Origin: Aliarcobacter cryaerophilus
GTDB lineage: Bacteria; Campylobacterota; Campylobacteria; Campylobacterales; Arcobacteraceae
Assembly: GCF_014352935.1 (NCBI RefSeq)
Contig: NZ_CP060694.1
Span: 1,612,001 to 1,676,000 of the forward strand
Direction of reading: 5' to 3'
Length of the DNA: 64,000 nt
The notes beneath the pieces are model-generated. The model ran no database searches, was not told the DNA's origin, and saw nothing but the letters and a program-made list of their open reading frames with translations. The position numbers and the translations under genes are program-made. Of the stretch, positions 55,409 through 64,000 are shown piece by piece. The stretch's first letter is position 1, and each line of letters opens with the position of its first letter.

Positions 55409-56176
55409 TTATAAAATTTTGAAAAATGAGCTTCCACTTCCACTAAAAAACCAATTATCTTTTTCAAATTTCTTTAAATCGCTATTTAAATCCAAAGCTG
55501 GAAAATATAAATCATTTGCTTCATTTATACTAAATTTTTCTAAAATATCTTTTGAATTTGTAGCAAAAAGCTCTTTAACATCATCTTGGACTTTTTGCAT
55601 ATTTTCTTCTTTATAAAATTTTTCTCTAAAGTTTTTATATATTTTTCCTGTATCACAAGCAATTTTTGGTGTAATAACTTCAATATTAATTAACTCTTCT
55701 TTAAACTCTTCAACAATTTCACCAATTCCACTAACATTTGCACTGTCAAATTCATATACAAAAAATGGTACATCTGCTCCAATATTTGAGCCAATTTTTG
55801 CTAATTCTTCTTTATTTAAATTCAAATTGCATGCAATATTTACCATATTTAAGAAAGTAGCACAATTTGAACTTCCACCACCAAGTCCGGCAAATTCTGG
55901 AATATTTTTATCTATTCTTACAATATTTTTTTTAAAAAACTCTTTTACTTCATCAAATTTTTCAAGTTCTTTATAAGCTTTATAAACTGTATTCTTTTCT
56001 AAAACACATGAGAAATTTCCCTCTATTGAAAAATTATCAACATCTTTTTTTATAAAACTAATAGTATCAAAAAGATTTTTTACTCTTACAAATCTTGAAG
56101 CTATTAGATGGTAATTTTCTCTTATTCCAACAATTTTTAAAAAAATATTTACCTTTGCATATGATTTTTTAGTCAT
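55409..56176 (-). CDS. ispE: IspE, 4-diphosphocytidyl-2-C-methyl-D-erythritol kinase
   Basis: A 255-residue GHMP-family kinase of the MEP isoprenoid pathway. The catalytic lysine region is SYAKVNIFLKIVG at the N terminus, and the ATP-binding glycine loop is GLGGGSSN (residues 97-104). The GSGSS segment near the C terminus is also conserved. It is somewhat shorter than the E. coli enzyme (283), as in other Campylobacterota. Its start overlaps truB by eight bases. The product feeds quinone and undecaprenyl lipid synthesis. Confidence 0.92.
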   Translation of the reverse strand: MTKKSYAKVNIFLKIVGIRENYHLIASRFVRVKNLFDTISFIKKDVDNFSIEGNFSCVLEKNTVYKAYKELEKFDEVKEFFKKNIVRIDKNIPEFAGLGGGSSNCATFLNMVNIACNLNLNKEELAKIGSNIGADVPFFVYEFDSANVSGIGEIVEEFKEELINIEVITPKIACDTGKIYKNFREKFYKEENMQKVQDDVKELFATNSKDILEKFSINEANDLYFPALDLNSDLKKFEKDNWFFSGSGSSFFKIL

Positions 56177-57035
56177 TTTTTGCCTCTATTTTTGAAACTT
56201 TATTTAATAAATATTTAACTTCATCATCTATTATTTCTATAATAGAAAAAAAGGTATCAAGCTCTATGATATATTTTCCATTCTCTTTTATACTCAAGTA
56301 ATCTTTTGAAATTCTTTTACCAACTTCTAACCACTCTTTTGTTCCAATATAGTTATTTTTTGGTAAATCTATAAAATCAAGTGGATTTAACTCTTTGTGA
56401 TTTTCAAAATAAAATTTTCCTTCACTAACTCTTTCAAGATAACTCAAAGTTCCAACGCAAGCTATATTTTTTAAAAATATTTGTGCTAAAGAACGAATAT
56501 ATGAACCTTCACTAACTTTTACTTCAAAACTTATAAAAGGATGATTGTATCTAATAAATTTTATATCAAATACCTTCATAATTGAGCTTTTTAGCTCAAA
56601 TTCTAATCCTTCTCTTGCAATTTCATAAGCTTTTTGCCCATTTACTCTTTTAGCTGAAAATTTTGGAGGTATATACTCTATTTCACCTTTTAATTTTTCA
56701 ATCTCTTTTTTTATAAAATCAGTTTCTAGTTTTTCTTTAATTACTATATCTTGAATTCTCTCAATGTCTAAAGATTCAGAAGTAACTCCAAGCCAAATAA
56801 CAGCTTTATAAACTTTTGGAGTTTTTTCTAAATATTTAAAAAGCTTTGCGTATTGTCCAAATGCAACAATCAAACAACCTTTTGCAAAAGGATCAAGAGT
56901 TCCACTAAATCCAGCTTTTTTATTTTTATAAGCTCTTTTAAATCTATTTAAATAAAAATTTGAACTAATAAACATTGGTTTATCTACAACAAAAAGCTTA
57001 TTTATTTCACCTTTTTCATAAACTCTTTTTTGCAA
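56169..57035 (-). CDS. truB: TruB, tRNA pseudouridine-55 synthase
   Basis: A 288-residue enzyme that makes the TpsiC-loop pseudouridine in tRNA. The catalytic Asp48 lies in GFSGTLDPFAKGCLIVAFG, followed by KVYKAVIWLGVTSESLD and, in the C-terminal half, VSEGSYIRSLAQ. The opening FVVDKPMFISS differs a little from the common LDKPxGxTS but keeps DKP. It lies nine bases downstream of the helicase gene and overlaps ispE by eight bases. Confidence 0.94.
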   Translation of the reverse strand: MQKRVYEKGEINKLFVVDKPMFISSNFYLNRFKRAYKNKKAGFSGTLDPFAKGCLIVAFGQYAKLFKYLEKTPKVYKAVIWLGVTSESLDIERIQDIVIKEKLETDFIKKEIEKLKGEIEYIPPKFSAKRVNGQKAYEIAREGLEFELKSSIMKVFDIKFIRYNHPFISFEVKVSEGSYIRSLAQIFLKNIACVGTLSYLERVSEGKFYFENHKELNPLDFIDLPKNNYIGTKEWLEVGKRISKDYLSIKENGKYIIELDTFFSIIEIIDDEVKYLLNKVSKIEAKND

Positions 57036-57044
57036 ATTTTACCT

Positions 57045-59099
57045 TTAGTTTTTCTCTACAAAAGATGACAAAATATCTCTTTTTTGTCCACCAAAATTTA
57101 TAGTAAGCTTATAATCTTTTCCAGCATTTACAGCTTTTTCAACTCTTCCTTGTCCAAAAATTTTATGGCTTACCATATCACCTTTTTTAAATCCAGAAGT
57201 TTTTTCTATAACTAAACTTCCTTTTACTAAACCACTCTCAACCAAAAATCTACTTTTATTTAATTGGGTTCTTTTACCTTTATAAAATCTTGAATGTACA
57301 AAAGATAGAGTTAAATTATCCATAGCTCTTGTAAATGCAACATATCCTAATCGTCTCTCTTCTTCCAAATCTGTGCCATCTCCAATAATTGGAAAAAATC
57401 CCTCTTCAAGTCCAATAATAAACAGATGTTTAAACTCTAAACCTTTTGAAGAGTGAATACTCATCATAGAAATAGCATCGTTACTATATTCATCATTTTG
57501 ATTTTCTAATGCTATTTCATTTAAAAAATCTTTTAAATCTAAGTGTGGATTTTGTAAGAAAAAATCTCTTATATATCCATAAAATTCATCTATATTTGCT
57601 TGTCTTTCAAAACCATCTGGAAGATTATCATAAGAAGCTCTATAATCAAAAGTCTCTTCAAAACTATCTAAAAGTCTCATTTTTGACTGATTCATAAGCT
57701 CTCTTAAATCTAAAATTGATGCTTCAAAAACTTTTATAGTTCTTGCATTTTTCTTACCAACAATTGCACTTAATTCATCAGCATTTAAATTTTGAATCAT
57801 ATCAAAAATAGAACTATTTAACTCATTTGCTTTCTCTTCAAGCTTATCAATAGTAGTTGCCCCTATTCCTCTTTTTGGTTTATTTATAACTCTTTTTATA
57901 GAAAAATTATCACTTAAGTTTGTTAAAATTCTAAAATATGCTATTAAATCTTTTATCTCTGTTCTTTCATAAAATTTCATTCCACCAACAAGTTTATAAT
58001 TAAGCCCTGCTTTATTAAATCCCTCTTCTAAAGAACGACTAAGAGCATTTACTCTAAATAAAATTGCAATATCTTTAGCTTTTTCATCTGATTGTAACAA
58101 TTTTTTTATATCATCTACTATTTTTCTTGTCTCTTCATTTTCATCGTGTGATTCATAAACTTTTATAGAACTACCTTTATCTTTTGTACCTACAAGTTTT
58201 TTACCTAATCTATCTCTATTGTGCTCAATTAAAGCATTTGCATGGTGTAAAATAGTATCAGTTGATCTATAATTTTCTTCAAGTTTAACAATAGTTGCCC
58301 TTTTAAAATGTTCATTAAAATTCAAAATATTTTTAATTGTTGCCCCTCGCCATCCATAAATACTTTGATCATCATCTCCAACAACACAAAGATTATCATG
58401 GTTTGAGCAAAGAAGCCTTAAAAGTCTATATTGAAGCTCATTTGTATCTTGATACTCATCTACCATAATATATTGATACTTTTGACTTGTAGATTCTGCT
58501 AATTTTTGATTATTCTTTAAAATTTTATAAGGTAAAAGAAGTAAATCATCAAAATCTACAAGATTGTTTTTTAACAAATGCTCTTCATATTTTTCGTAAA
58601 TATCTGCAATTTCACTATAAAGTTTCCCTTGAGCTTGGGATTTTACTTCAATTGGAGTCATAATAGAGTTTTTATATTTTGAAACTTCACTTACTAAAAG
58701 TGCTGTTGGTATCTCTTTATTTATTGATTTTAAAACTCTTCTTTTGTCATCACTATCAATTATTATAAAATTATTCTTTCTATTTAATTCACTTATATAA
58801 AATTTTAAAAAAAGAAGTCCAAATTTGTGAAATGTACATAAAAGTGGAGGTGTATTTAAACTATTTGTGTCTAAAAGAGAAAAAGCTCTGTCTCGCATCT
58901 CATTTGCAGCTTTATTTGTAAAAGTAAGCGTTAAAATAGTTTTTGGATCTATTCCAATCGATATTAAATAGGCCAGTCTAGTTGTAATTGTTTTTGTTTT
59001 TCCGCTTCCAGCACCTGCTAAAATCAACAAAGGACCATCTATATGTTGTGCGGCACTTTTTTGTGAATTGTTTAGTGATATTAATAAATTTTCAGACAT
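57045..59099 (-). CDS. UvrD/Rep/PcrA-type superfamily 1 helicase
   Basis: A 684-residue 3'-5' DNA helicase. Motifs appear in order: Walker A GAGSGKT (residues 29-35), Walker B VDEYQDTN, motif III GDDDQSIYGWRGA, motif IV LEENYRST, and motifs V and VI in SIHSSKGLEF and EERRLGYVAFTRA. The C-terminal module KVxHKIFGQGRV-like (DMVSHKIFGQGRVEK) resembles the PcrA/UvrD tail that contacts RNA polymerase. UvrD, Rep and PcrA roles cannot be split by sequence alone. It is not AddA: it lacks the long insertions and the nuclease domain. It leads a four-gene minus-strand group. Confidence 0.93.
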   Translation of the reverse strand: MSENLLISLNNSQKSAAQHIDGPLLILAGAGSGKTKTITTRLAYLISIGIDPKTILTLTFTNKAANEMRDRAFSLLDTNSLNTPPLLCTFHKFGLLFLKFYISELNRKNNFIIIDSDDKRRVLKSINKEIPTALLVSEVSKYKNSIMTPIEVKSQAQGKLYSEIADIYEKYEEHLLKNNLVDFDDLLLLPYKILKNNQKLAESTSQKYQYIMVDEYQDTNELQYRLLRLLCSNHDNLCVVGDDDQSIYGWRGATIKNILNFNEHFKRATIVKLEENYRSTDTILHHANALIEHNRDRLGKKLVGTKDKGSSIKVYESHDENEETRKIVDDIKKLLQSDEKAKDIAILFRVNALSRSLEEGFNKAGLNYKLVGGMKFYERTEIKDLIAYFRILTNLSDNFSIKRVINKPKRGIGATTIDKLEEKANELNSSIFDMIQNLNADELSAIVGKKNARTIKVFEASILDLRELMNQSKMRLLDSFEETFDYRASYDNLPDGFERQANIDEFYGYIRDFFLQNPHLDLKDFLNEIALENQNDEYSNDAISMMSIHSSKGLEFKHLFIIGLEEGFFPIIGDGTDLEEERRLGYVAFTRAMDNLTLSFVHSRFYKGKRTQLNKSRFLVESGLVKGSLVIEKTSGFKKGDMVSHKIFGQGRVEKAVNAGKDYKLTINFGGQKRDILSSFVEKN

Positions 59100-59118
59100 T
59101 TTTTCTCCAATAATTTAG

Positions 59119-59149
59119 ATTATACCATAAAATTTATAAAAATATTATA
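59119..59149 (-). promoter_or_regulatory. Putative promoter region of the helicase operon
   Basis: Two minus-strand TATAAT boxes lie at 59124-59119 and 59149-59144, upstream of the helicase ATG. The nearer gives a leader of about 12 bases and the further one about 38. The LysR gene is divergent, so its control region overlaps. Confidence 0.45.
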
Positions 59150-59213
59150 TCTCTTAATTATTCTATATATAAATAAATGTTATCATTTTGTTAATTTATT
59201 TTTGGAGAATTTA

Positions 59214-60110
59214 ATGCTCAATGATTTTGCTAAATTAGAGACTTTTTTAACTGTTGTAAGAGAGAAGTCTTTTTCAAAAGCATCTGCTAAACTAGGTATT
59301 TCTCAACCAGCTGTTACTCAACAAATGAAGTTTATAGAGGATTATCTAGATGTTCAAATTGTTGATAGAAAAAAAAATGGTATTAAACTAACAAAAGAGG
59401 GTCAAATTCTTCATGGAATTGCTTTAAAAATTGAAAAGTGCGTTAATAGTGCTGAAAAAGAACTTTTAAAAATTATGAATAAAAATACAACTTTTGTTTT
59501 TGGTGCTAGTTTTATAATAGGAAATTATATTCTTCCTAGGTTTTTGAATAATCTTAAAGAGAATATTCATAATGATGTATCAATAAATGTATCTGTTTCA
59601 CATGAAGCTATAGAAGATTTACTAGATAAAAAAATTGATATTGCACTTGTTGAAAACTATATTGCAAACGATGAGATTATTTATAGAGAGTGGATGGAAG
59701 ATGAAATAGTAATATTCTCAAACCAAAAGCTTCCAGCACGTGCAAAACCTGAAGATTTATTATCTTACAAATGGATTTGTAGAAATCCTGAGTCAAATAC
59801 AGGGTCAATTTTTAAAGAGTGTCTTGAAAAAGCAAACTATCCTGACTGCGATACATTTGAAGTTACAAGTGAAGTTACAAGTGCTACAACTATTGTTCAA
59901 ACTGTTTTACACTCTGATAAAAATGCAACTCCTGCTGTATCTATTGTTTCAAGAAATGCTATTGAATCACTACTTAAGTCAGGTGCTTTATATGAATCAA
60001 GAATTGGCAATCAAAAAATGCTAAGAAAACTATATATTGCATATAGAAAAGATAGAAAACATGACGCTTTTATAGAAAATGTTGTGGATTATTTATTAAA
60101 AATAAAATAA
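59214..60110 (+). CDS. LysR-family transcriptional regulator
   Basis: A 298-residue regulator. The N-terminal winged helix-turn-helix is clear (FLTVVREKSFSKASAKLGIS then QPAVTQQMKFIE), followed by a linker helix and a two-lobed substrate-binding domain. I choose ATG 59214, with GGAG six bases upstream; an in-frame TTG at 59202 overlaps that site. LysR proteins often control a divergent neighbour; here that is a DNA helicase operon, which is not a typical target. The ligand and targets are unknown. It converges closely with the radical SAM gene, with only four bases between stops. Confidence 0.88.
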   Translation: MLNDFAKLETFLTVVREKSFSKASAKLGISQPAVTQQMKFIEDYLDVQIVDRKKNGIKLTKEGQILHGIALKIEKCVNSAEKELLKIMNKNTTFVFGASFIIGNYILPRFLNNLKENIHNDVSINVSVSHEAIEDLLDKKIDIALVENYIANDEIIYREWMEDEIVIFSNQKLPARAKPEDLLSYKWICRNPESNTGSIFKECLEKANYPDCDTFEVTSEVTSATTIVQTVLHSDKNATPAVSIVSRNAIESLLKSGALYESRIGNQKMLRKLYIAYRKDRKHDAFIENVVDYLLKIK

Positions 60111-60114
60111 TATA

Positions 60115-61080
60115 TTAATAAATAAACCCTTTCTCTTCTAGTGCAACTCTTATATTTCTCATCTGTTGGTGTTTATTTTTACACCATAAAGGTGATAAAA
60201 GTGTATCATCGTCTATTCCTGCTGTTACTCTTTGAACAGATACATTTTGTGGTAAATTTATAATAGATTTTACAACCGTGTCTATGTATAACTCTTCACT
60301 TATTGGAGTAAATCTTCCTTTTTTAAACTCATTTGTAAGAAGTGTATTTTTTACAACATAAAGTGGGTGAAATTTAATACTATCAACTTTCAAATCAATA
60401 GTTTGTTTAAATGTTTCTAACATCATTTCTTGGTTCTCATCTGGTAAACCATAAATCAAGTGTCCACAAACGTTTAAGCCTTTTTCTTTCGTTCTTCTTA
60501 TCCAATATCTCATATTTTCAACATCATCTGCACGATTTATTTTATCTAATGTTGTTTGAAAAAAACTTTGAATTCCATACTCTATCCAAATCTCTTTTTG
60601 CTTAGATTTTTCATATAAAAAATCAAGAATTTCATCTGTCACACAATCTGTTCTTGTACCAATACTAAGTCCTATAACATCATCAAAACTAAGAGCTTTT
60701 TCATATAAAGATTTTAATGTTGATAAAGGTGCATAAGTATTTGTAAAAGATTGAAAATATACTATAAATTTTTTTGCTTTAAATTTATTTTCTAACCTTT
60801 TTTTTGTTGCAATAAACTGCATCTCAAGTTGTTTTAATTGGTTTTCTAAAAATGGATTATGCTCAATATTTGGATTTAGTTTAAATTTAGTTTTTTTCTC
60901 TTGTAGATTTGGGCTAAAAGAGTCATTTTCACAAAAAGAGCAGCCTCCTTTTGCTTTTGTTCCATCTATATTTGGACATGTAAAACCCGATATAGATATT
61001 GGGATTTTATATACTTTTTCACCAAATTTGTTTTTGAAGTATCGACCAATAGTCAATACCTCTTTTAAATTTTTACTCAT
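60115..61080 (-). CDS. TIGR01212-family radical SAM protein
   Basis: A 321-residue radical SAM protein of the YhcC/TIGR01212 type. The cluster cysteines are Cys35, Cys47 and Cys50 (TCPNIDGTKAKGGCSFC), the extended C-x11-C-x2-C spacing of this family. Further hallmarks are YFQSFTNTYAPL and GTRTDCVTDEILD. The reaction is not established to my knowledge; relatives are usually listed as uncharacterised. Its ATG overlaps the purF stop codon by one base, so it is translationally coupled to purine synthesis. Confidence 0.88.
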   Translation of the reverse strand: MSKNLKEVLTIGRYFKNKFGEKVYKIPISISGFTCPNIDGTKAKGGCSFCENDSFSPNLQEKKTKFKLNPNIEHNPFLENQLKQLEMQFIATKKRLENKFKAKKFIVYFQSFTNTYAPLSTLKSLYEKALSFDDVIGLSIGTRTDCVTDEILDFLYEKSKQKEIWIEYGIQSFFQTTLDKINRADDVENMRYWIRRTKEKGLNVCGHLIYGLPDENQEMMLETFKQTIDLKVDSIKFHPLYVVKNTLLTNEFKKGRFTPISEELYIDTVVKSIINLPQNVSVQRVTAGIDDDTLLSPLWCKNKHQQMRNIRVALEEKGFIY

Positions 61081-62426
61081 TATGCTTTTACGAAATAGTC
61101 TCCATCAAAACTTTCAAGTGCATAGTGTCTATCATTTCCAATTGCATTTACTAAATCATCTATTGAAAGATACTCTAAACTGTCAGCTTCAATATATTTA
61201 CAAACTTCATCTTTTGTCATTTGAGTTGATATTAACTCCTCTTTTGTAGGAGTATCTATTCCATAAAAACAAGGAAATTTTATCTCTGGACTTGCAACTC
61301 TAAAATGAACCTCTTTTGCACCTGCTTCTTTTAACATTTTAACTATTCTTTTCGAAGTTGTTCCTCTTACAATTGAATCATCAATTACAAGTAAAGATTT
61401 TCCAGCAATAATTGAACTCATAGGACTTAGTTTCATTTTAACTTTTAAGTTTCTCATCTCTTGAGTTGGTTCTATAAATGTTCTTCCAATATAGTGGTTT
61501 CTAATAATTCCATATTTAAAAGGAATTCCACTTTGAGCTGCATAACCAAGAGCCGCAGGAACTCCACTATCTGGAACAGGAACAACCATATCATATTTTA
61601 TCTTGCTATTTGCATCATTAATAGCTAGAGCTTTACCCATATTTTCTCTTGTTGTATAGACATTTTTACCATCAATTACAGAATCTGGTCTAGCAAAATA
61701 GACATACTCAAATGCACATGGTCTAAATTCTGGTTCAAAAAGTTGAACTGATTCAATATCATCTTCTTCACTAAATATTAACATCTCACCAGGTCTTACA
61801 TCTCTAATAAATTCGGCTCCAACTAAATCAAAAGCACAAGTTTCACTAGCAACTATATATCCACCACTTTTTAATTTTCCTAAAGACAGAGGTCTAATTC
61901 CATATCTATCTCTTATTACAAACTGTTTACTTCTACTTTGAACAATAAAGCAATATGCTCCAATAGTTCTGTTTAATGCCTCTATAATTCTATCTTTTAG
62001 ATGATCTTTTGTATTTTTTGCTATTAGATGAATAAGATTTTCAGTATCCATTCCTGTTTGAAAAATAGCACCTTTATCTATCAAATCATTTCTTACTTCA
62101 TCTTTATTTATAAGATTACCATTATGAACGATTGATATTTGACCTAATTTATATTTTGCATAAACAGGTTGAGCATCTAAAACAGAATCACTTCCAGCTG
62201 TTGCATAACGATTATGACCAATTGCCATATTCCCTTTTAAGTAAGTTAATGCTTCTTCATTAAATACTTCAGAAACCAAACCTCTATCTTTTTTTGTATA
62301 TATTTTACCATCACAAGATGATGAAATTCCAGTTGCCTCTTGACCTCTATGTTGCATTGCAAAAAGAGCTATTGAAGCTAATCTTGCAGCATTATCATTT
62401 CCATAAATTCCTACTATTGCACACAT
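61080..62426 (-). CDS. purF: PurF, amidophosphoribosyltransferase
   Basis: A 448-residue enzyme for the first committed step of purine synthesis. Cys2 in MCAIVGIYG is the exposed N-terminal nucleophile of the glutaminase domain. Other features are MQHRGQEATGI, GHNRYATAG and the PRPP-binding loop VIDDSIVRGTTSKRI in the C-terminal transferase domain. Length is normal. It is 14 bases downstream of dapB. purL and purH are at the other end of the window, so the purine genes are not one operon. Confidence 0.97.
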   Translation of the reverse strand: MCAIVGIYGNDNAARLASIALFAMQHRGQEATGISSSCDGKIYTKKDRGLVSEVFNEEALTYLKGNMAIGHNRYATAGSDSVLDAQPVYAKYKLGQISIVHNGNLINKDEVRNDLIDKGAIFQTGMDTENLIHLIAKNTKDHLKDRIIEALNRTIGAYCFIVQSRSKQFVIRDRYGIRPLSLGKLKSGGYIVASETCAFDLVGAEFIRDVRPGEMLIFSEEDDIESVQLFEPEFRPCAFEYVYFARPDSVIDGKNVYTTRENMGKALAINDANSKIKYDMVVPVPDSGVPAALGYAAQSGIPFKYGIIRNHYIGRTFIEPTQEMRNLKVKMKLSPMSSIIAGKSLLVIDDSIVRGTTSKRIVKMLKEAGAKEVHFRVASPEIKFPCFYGIDTPTKEELISTQMTKDEVCKYIEADSLEYLSIDDLVNAIGNDRHYALESFDGDYFVKA

Positions 62427-62440
62427 TGTTGATTTCCTTA

Positions 62441-63214
62441 TTATAGACCTAAAGCATCATTGATTGAGTAAAGATTTGCATCTTTTTTTACAAGCCATTT
62501 TGCAACTTTTAACGCACCTTTTGAAAAAGTATTTCTAGCAGTTGCTGTATGATTTAACTCTAAAAATTCTCCATCATTATATAAACCAACTGTATGCCTT
62601 CCAACTATATCTCCACCTCTTAAAGCCATAACTGCAATTTCATCCTTAGTTCTAGCTCCAATTTGACCATCTCGACCAGAAATTCTAACATCATCTAAAT
62701 TCAAATCTCTTGCACTTGCTGCATGTTCAGCAAGTGTTAGTGCAGTTCCTGATGGAGCATCTACCTTATGTTTATGATGTTGTTCAACAATTTCAATATC
62801 AAAATCTCTTAATGTTTTAGAAGCAAGAGCTACAAGTTTATTTAAAACTGCAACTCCTAAACTCATATTTGTAGCATATAAAATAGGTACAAGCTTACTA
62901 GCTTCTAGAAGTAAGTTTTGCTGGTGTTTACTTAATCCAGTAGTTGCAATTACTAATGCTTTTCTTTTTCCACCTTCAATAACAGCAGTTAAAAGCTCTT
63001 CCGTTGCAACTGGACTTGAGAAATCAATAATTACATCGCTTTCATCAAATAAAATATTTATATCATTTGTTACAACTGTATCTTCTGGTAAAATTTTTTC
63101 AATTTTATCAAAAACATGAACGCAAGCTAATTTTGCTTCTTTATCATTTTTTAAATCATCTATTAGTAGACTTCCAACTCTTCCAGAACTACCCAAAATA
63201 CCTATTTTAATCAT
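62441..63214 (-). CDS. dapB: DapB, 4-hydroxy-tetrahydrodipicolinate reductase
   Basis: A 257-residue enzyme of lysine and diaminopimelate synthesis. The nucleotide-binding motif [13 protein letters not shown] is at residues 4-16, and the active-site segment [18 protein letters not shown] holds the catalytic histidine and lysine. Length is typical (about 255-270). It starts four bases after trxB ends and is followed closely by purF, forming trxB-dapB-purF-radical SAM. Meso-diaminopimelate serves peptidoglycan made in part with murI and cut by the hydrolases near 2435-4664. Confidence 0.96.
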   Translation of the reverse strand: MIKIGILGSSGRVGSLLIDDLKNDKEAKLACVHVFDKIEKILPEDTVVTNDINILFDESDVIIDFSSPVATEELLTAVIEGGKRKALVIATTGLSKHQQNLLLEASKLVPILYATNMSLGVAVLNKLVALASKTLRDFDIEIVEQHHKHKVDAPSGTALTLAEHAASARDLNLDDVRISGRDGQIGARTKDEIAVMALRGGDIVGRHTVGLYNDGEFLELNHTATARNTFSKGALKVAKWLVKKDANLYSINDALGL

Positions 63215-63218
63215 CTAT

Positions 63219-64000
63219 TTATCCTAAATATTCAATTATATCAACAGCAGCTGTTGCTCCATCTGCTGCTGCACAAACAACTTGTTTAGCTGCATCAATT
63301 CTAATATCACCAGCTGCCCAAAGACCTTTCGTAGTTGTTCTCATTTTTAAATCAACAACAACCTCTCCACTTTCTATCACATCACATAAAAATGAACCAT
63401 CAGCTTGTTTTAGTGGAGCATTTAATACATTTCTTCCAACAAAAACAAAAACTCCAGGAGTTGGTAAATCTCTTATTTCACCTGTTTTATTACATTTTAC
63501 TTTAAGACCTAAAACTCCACTATTATCACCATAAACTTCTTCAACTGAAACATTTGTAACTTCTTCAATATTTTCAGCATTTTTTATATGAGCTATTGTA
63601 CTAGGAGCTGCTCTATATGTATCACGTCTGTGTACTAAATATACTTTCTTACACATTTTTGATAAATAGTATGCCTCTTCTAAAGCTGAATCTCCACCAC
63701 CAATAACTGCAACTTCTTTTCCTCTATAGAAAAATCCATCACAAGTTGCACAAGTAGAAACTCCTCTTCCAAAAAATTCATCTTCTCCTTTAAATCCAGC
63801 ACGTCTAGGAACTGAACCTGTTGCCATTAAAACAGCTTTTGCTTCAAACTCTCTATTGTCATTTGTTAAAATTTTAAATGTATCACCATTTTTTGTAATA
63901 GTTTCAACTTGTGCCATTTCATGTTTTAATCCAAATTTTTGACACTGTTCTGGCCAAGATGCCATTAAATCCATACCTGTCATAACAGAACCTTGTCCTG
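63219..64000 (-). CDS. trxB: Thioredoxin reductase (N-terminal part missing)
   Basis: The visible 260 residues cover most of TrxB; the frame stays open to the window edge, so about 50 N-terminal residues with the FAD-binding motif lie outside. The redox-active CATC is in STCATCDGFFYRG, the NADPH motif is VIGGGDSALEEA with the following VHRRDTYRA, and the FAD motif GLWAAGDIR is near the end. A start at the ATG at 63983 would be wrong because the upstream codons are in frame and open. It supplies electrons to thioredoxin. Confidence 0.95.
   Translation of the reverse strand, partial: GQGSVMTGMDLMASWPEQCQKFGLKHEMAQVETITKNGDTFKILTNDNREFEAKAVLMATGSVPRRAGFKGEDEFFGRGVSTCATCDGFFYRGKEVAVIGGGDSALEEAYYLSKMCKKVYLVHRRDTYRAAPSTIAHIKNAENIEEVTNVSVEEVYGDNSGVLGLKVKCNKTGEIRDLPTPGVFVFVGRNVLNAPLKQADGSFLCDVIESGEVVVDLKMRTTTKGLWAAGDIRIDAAKQVVCAAADGATAAVDIIEYLG

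Noticed and set aside
57045-59099. AddA partner for addB
   Set aside because: At 684 residues, with a UvrD/PcrA-type C terminus and no nuclease domain, it is a UvrD-type helicase. AddA is usually above 900 residues with a nuclease domain.
59202-59213. TTG start for the LysR regulator
   Set aside because: It overlaps the GGAG that serves the ATG at 59214, where the conserved helix-turn-helix protein begins.

Overview
The window is AT-rich (roughly 27-30% GC by eye), densely packed and has no mobile elements. Its gene content and order point to a Campylobacterota genome of the Arcobacter group (Arcobacteraceae). The signs are a Wolinella/Campylobacter-type frdCAB operon followed by two dynamin-like GTPases, a ccoNOQP cbb3 oxidase operon followed by a DUF4006 gene and addB, a menaquinone-pathway UbiD-like decarboxylase, and a complete 14-subunit-type nuo operon that still has nuoE and nuoF. 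This assignment rests on recognised families and synteny, not on a database search.

Layout: 1-2371 holds purH (partial) and purL on the minus strand. 2435-4664 holds two divergent cell-shape peptidoglycan hydrolases (Csd6/Pgp2-like and M23 Csd3-like). 4721-6304 is a siroheme nitrite/sulfite reductase. 6501-10040 has an M42-type aminopeptidase, a small orphan gene and tex. 10102-11916 is a UbiD-like decarboxylase. 12194-26675 is one long respiratory operon, nuoA-B-CD-E-F-gltA-G-H-I-J-K-L-M-N, with citrate synthase embedded in it. 26856-30372 is frdCAB. 30467-35279 has two dynamin-like GTPases and a small SspB-like protein. 35296-38638 (minus) has fabH, plsX, rpmF, a yceD-like gene, ndk and a ferredoxin. 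38804-47589 (plus) carries a peroxiredoxin, rho, gdhA, murI, dnaX, a thiol-disulfide protein, hemC and an isochorismatase-type hydrolase. 47620-54763 (minus) is ccoNOQP plus a conserved tail (DUF4006, a 30-residue membrane peptide, a TPM-domain protein, a FixH-like protein, addB). 54926-59099 (minus) has uvrD-type helicase, truB, ispE and smpB. 59214-60110 is a LysR regulator. 60115-64000 (minus) has trxB (partial), dapB, purF and a radical SAM gene.

Together the central genes describe a branched menaquinone-based electron transport chain. Complex I feeds the quinone pool, fumarate reductase drains it anaerobically, and cbb3 oxidase is the high-affinity oxygen terminus; citrate synthase is co-transcribed with Complex I. 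Complex I has three oddities: a NuoC-NuoD fusion, a NuoG cut to 478 residues, and a NuoF whose usual NADH-pocket aromatic positions are replaced.

The best candidates for less-described biology are the frd-linked dynamin pair with its SspB-like third gene, the modified Complex I input module, the 30-residue peptide gene in the cbb3 operon, and two mutually exclusive hairpins over the ribosome-binding site at 47009-47041. No intergenic gap exceeds 300 bases; the largest is 277 bases upstream of nuoA. I saw no tRNA, rRNA, CRISPR array or insertion sequence.
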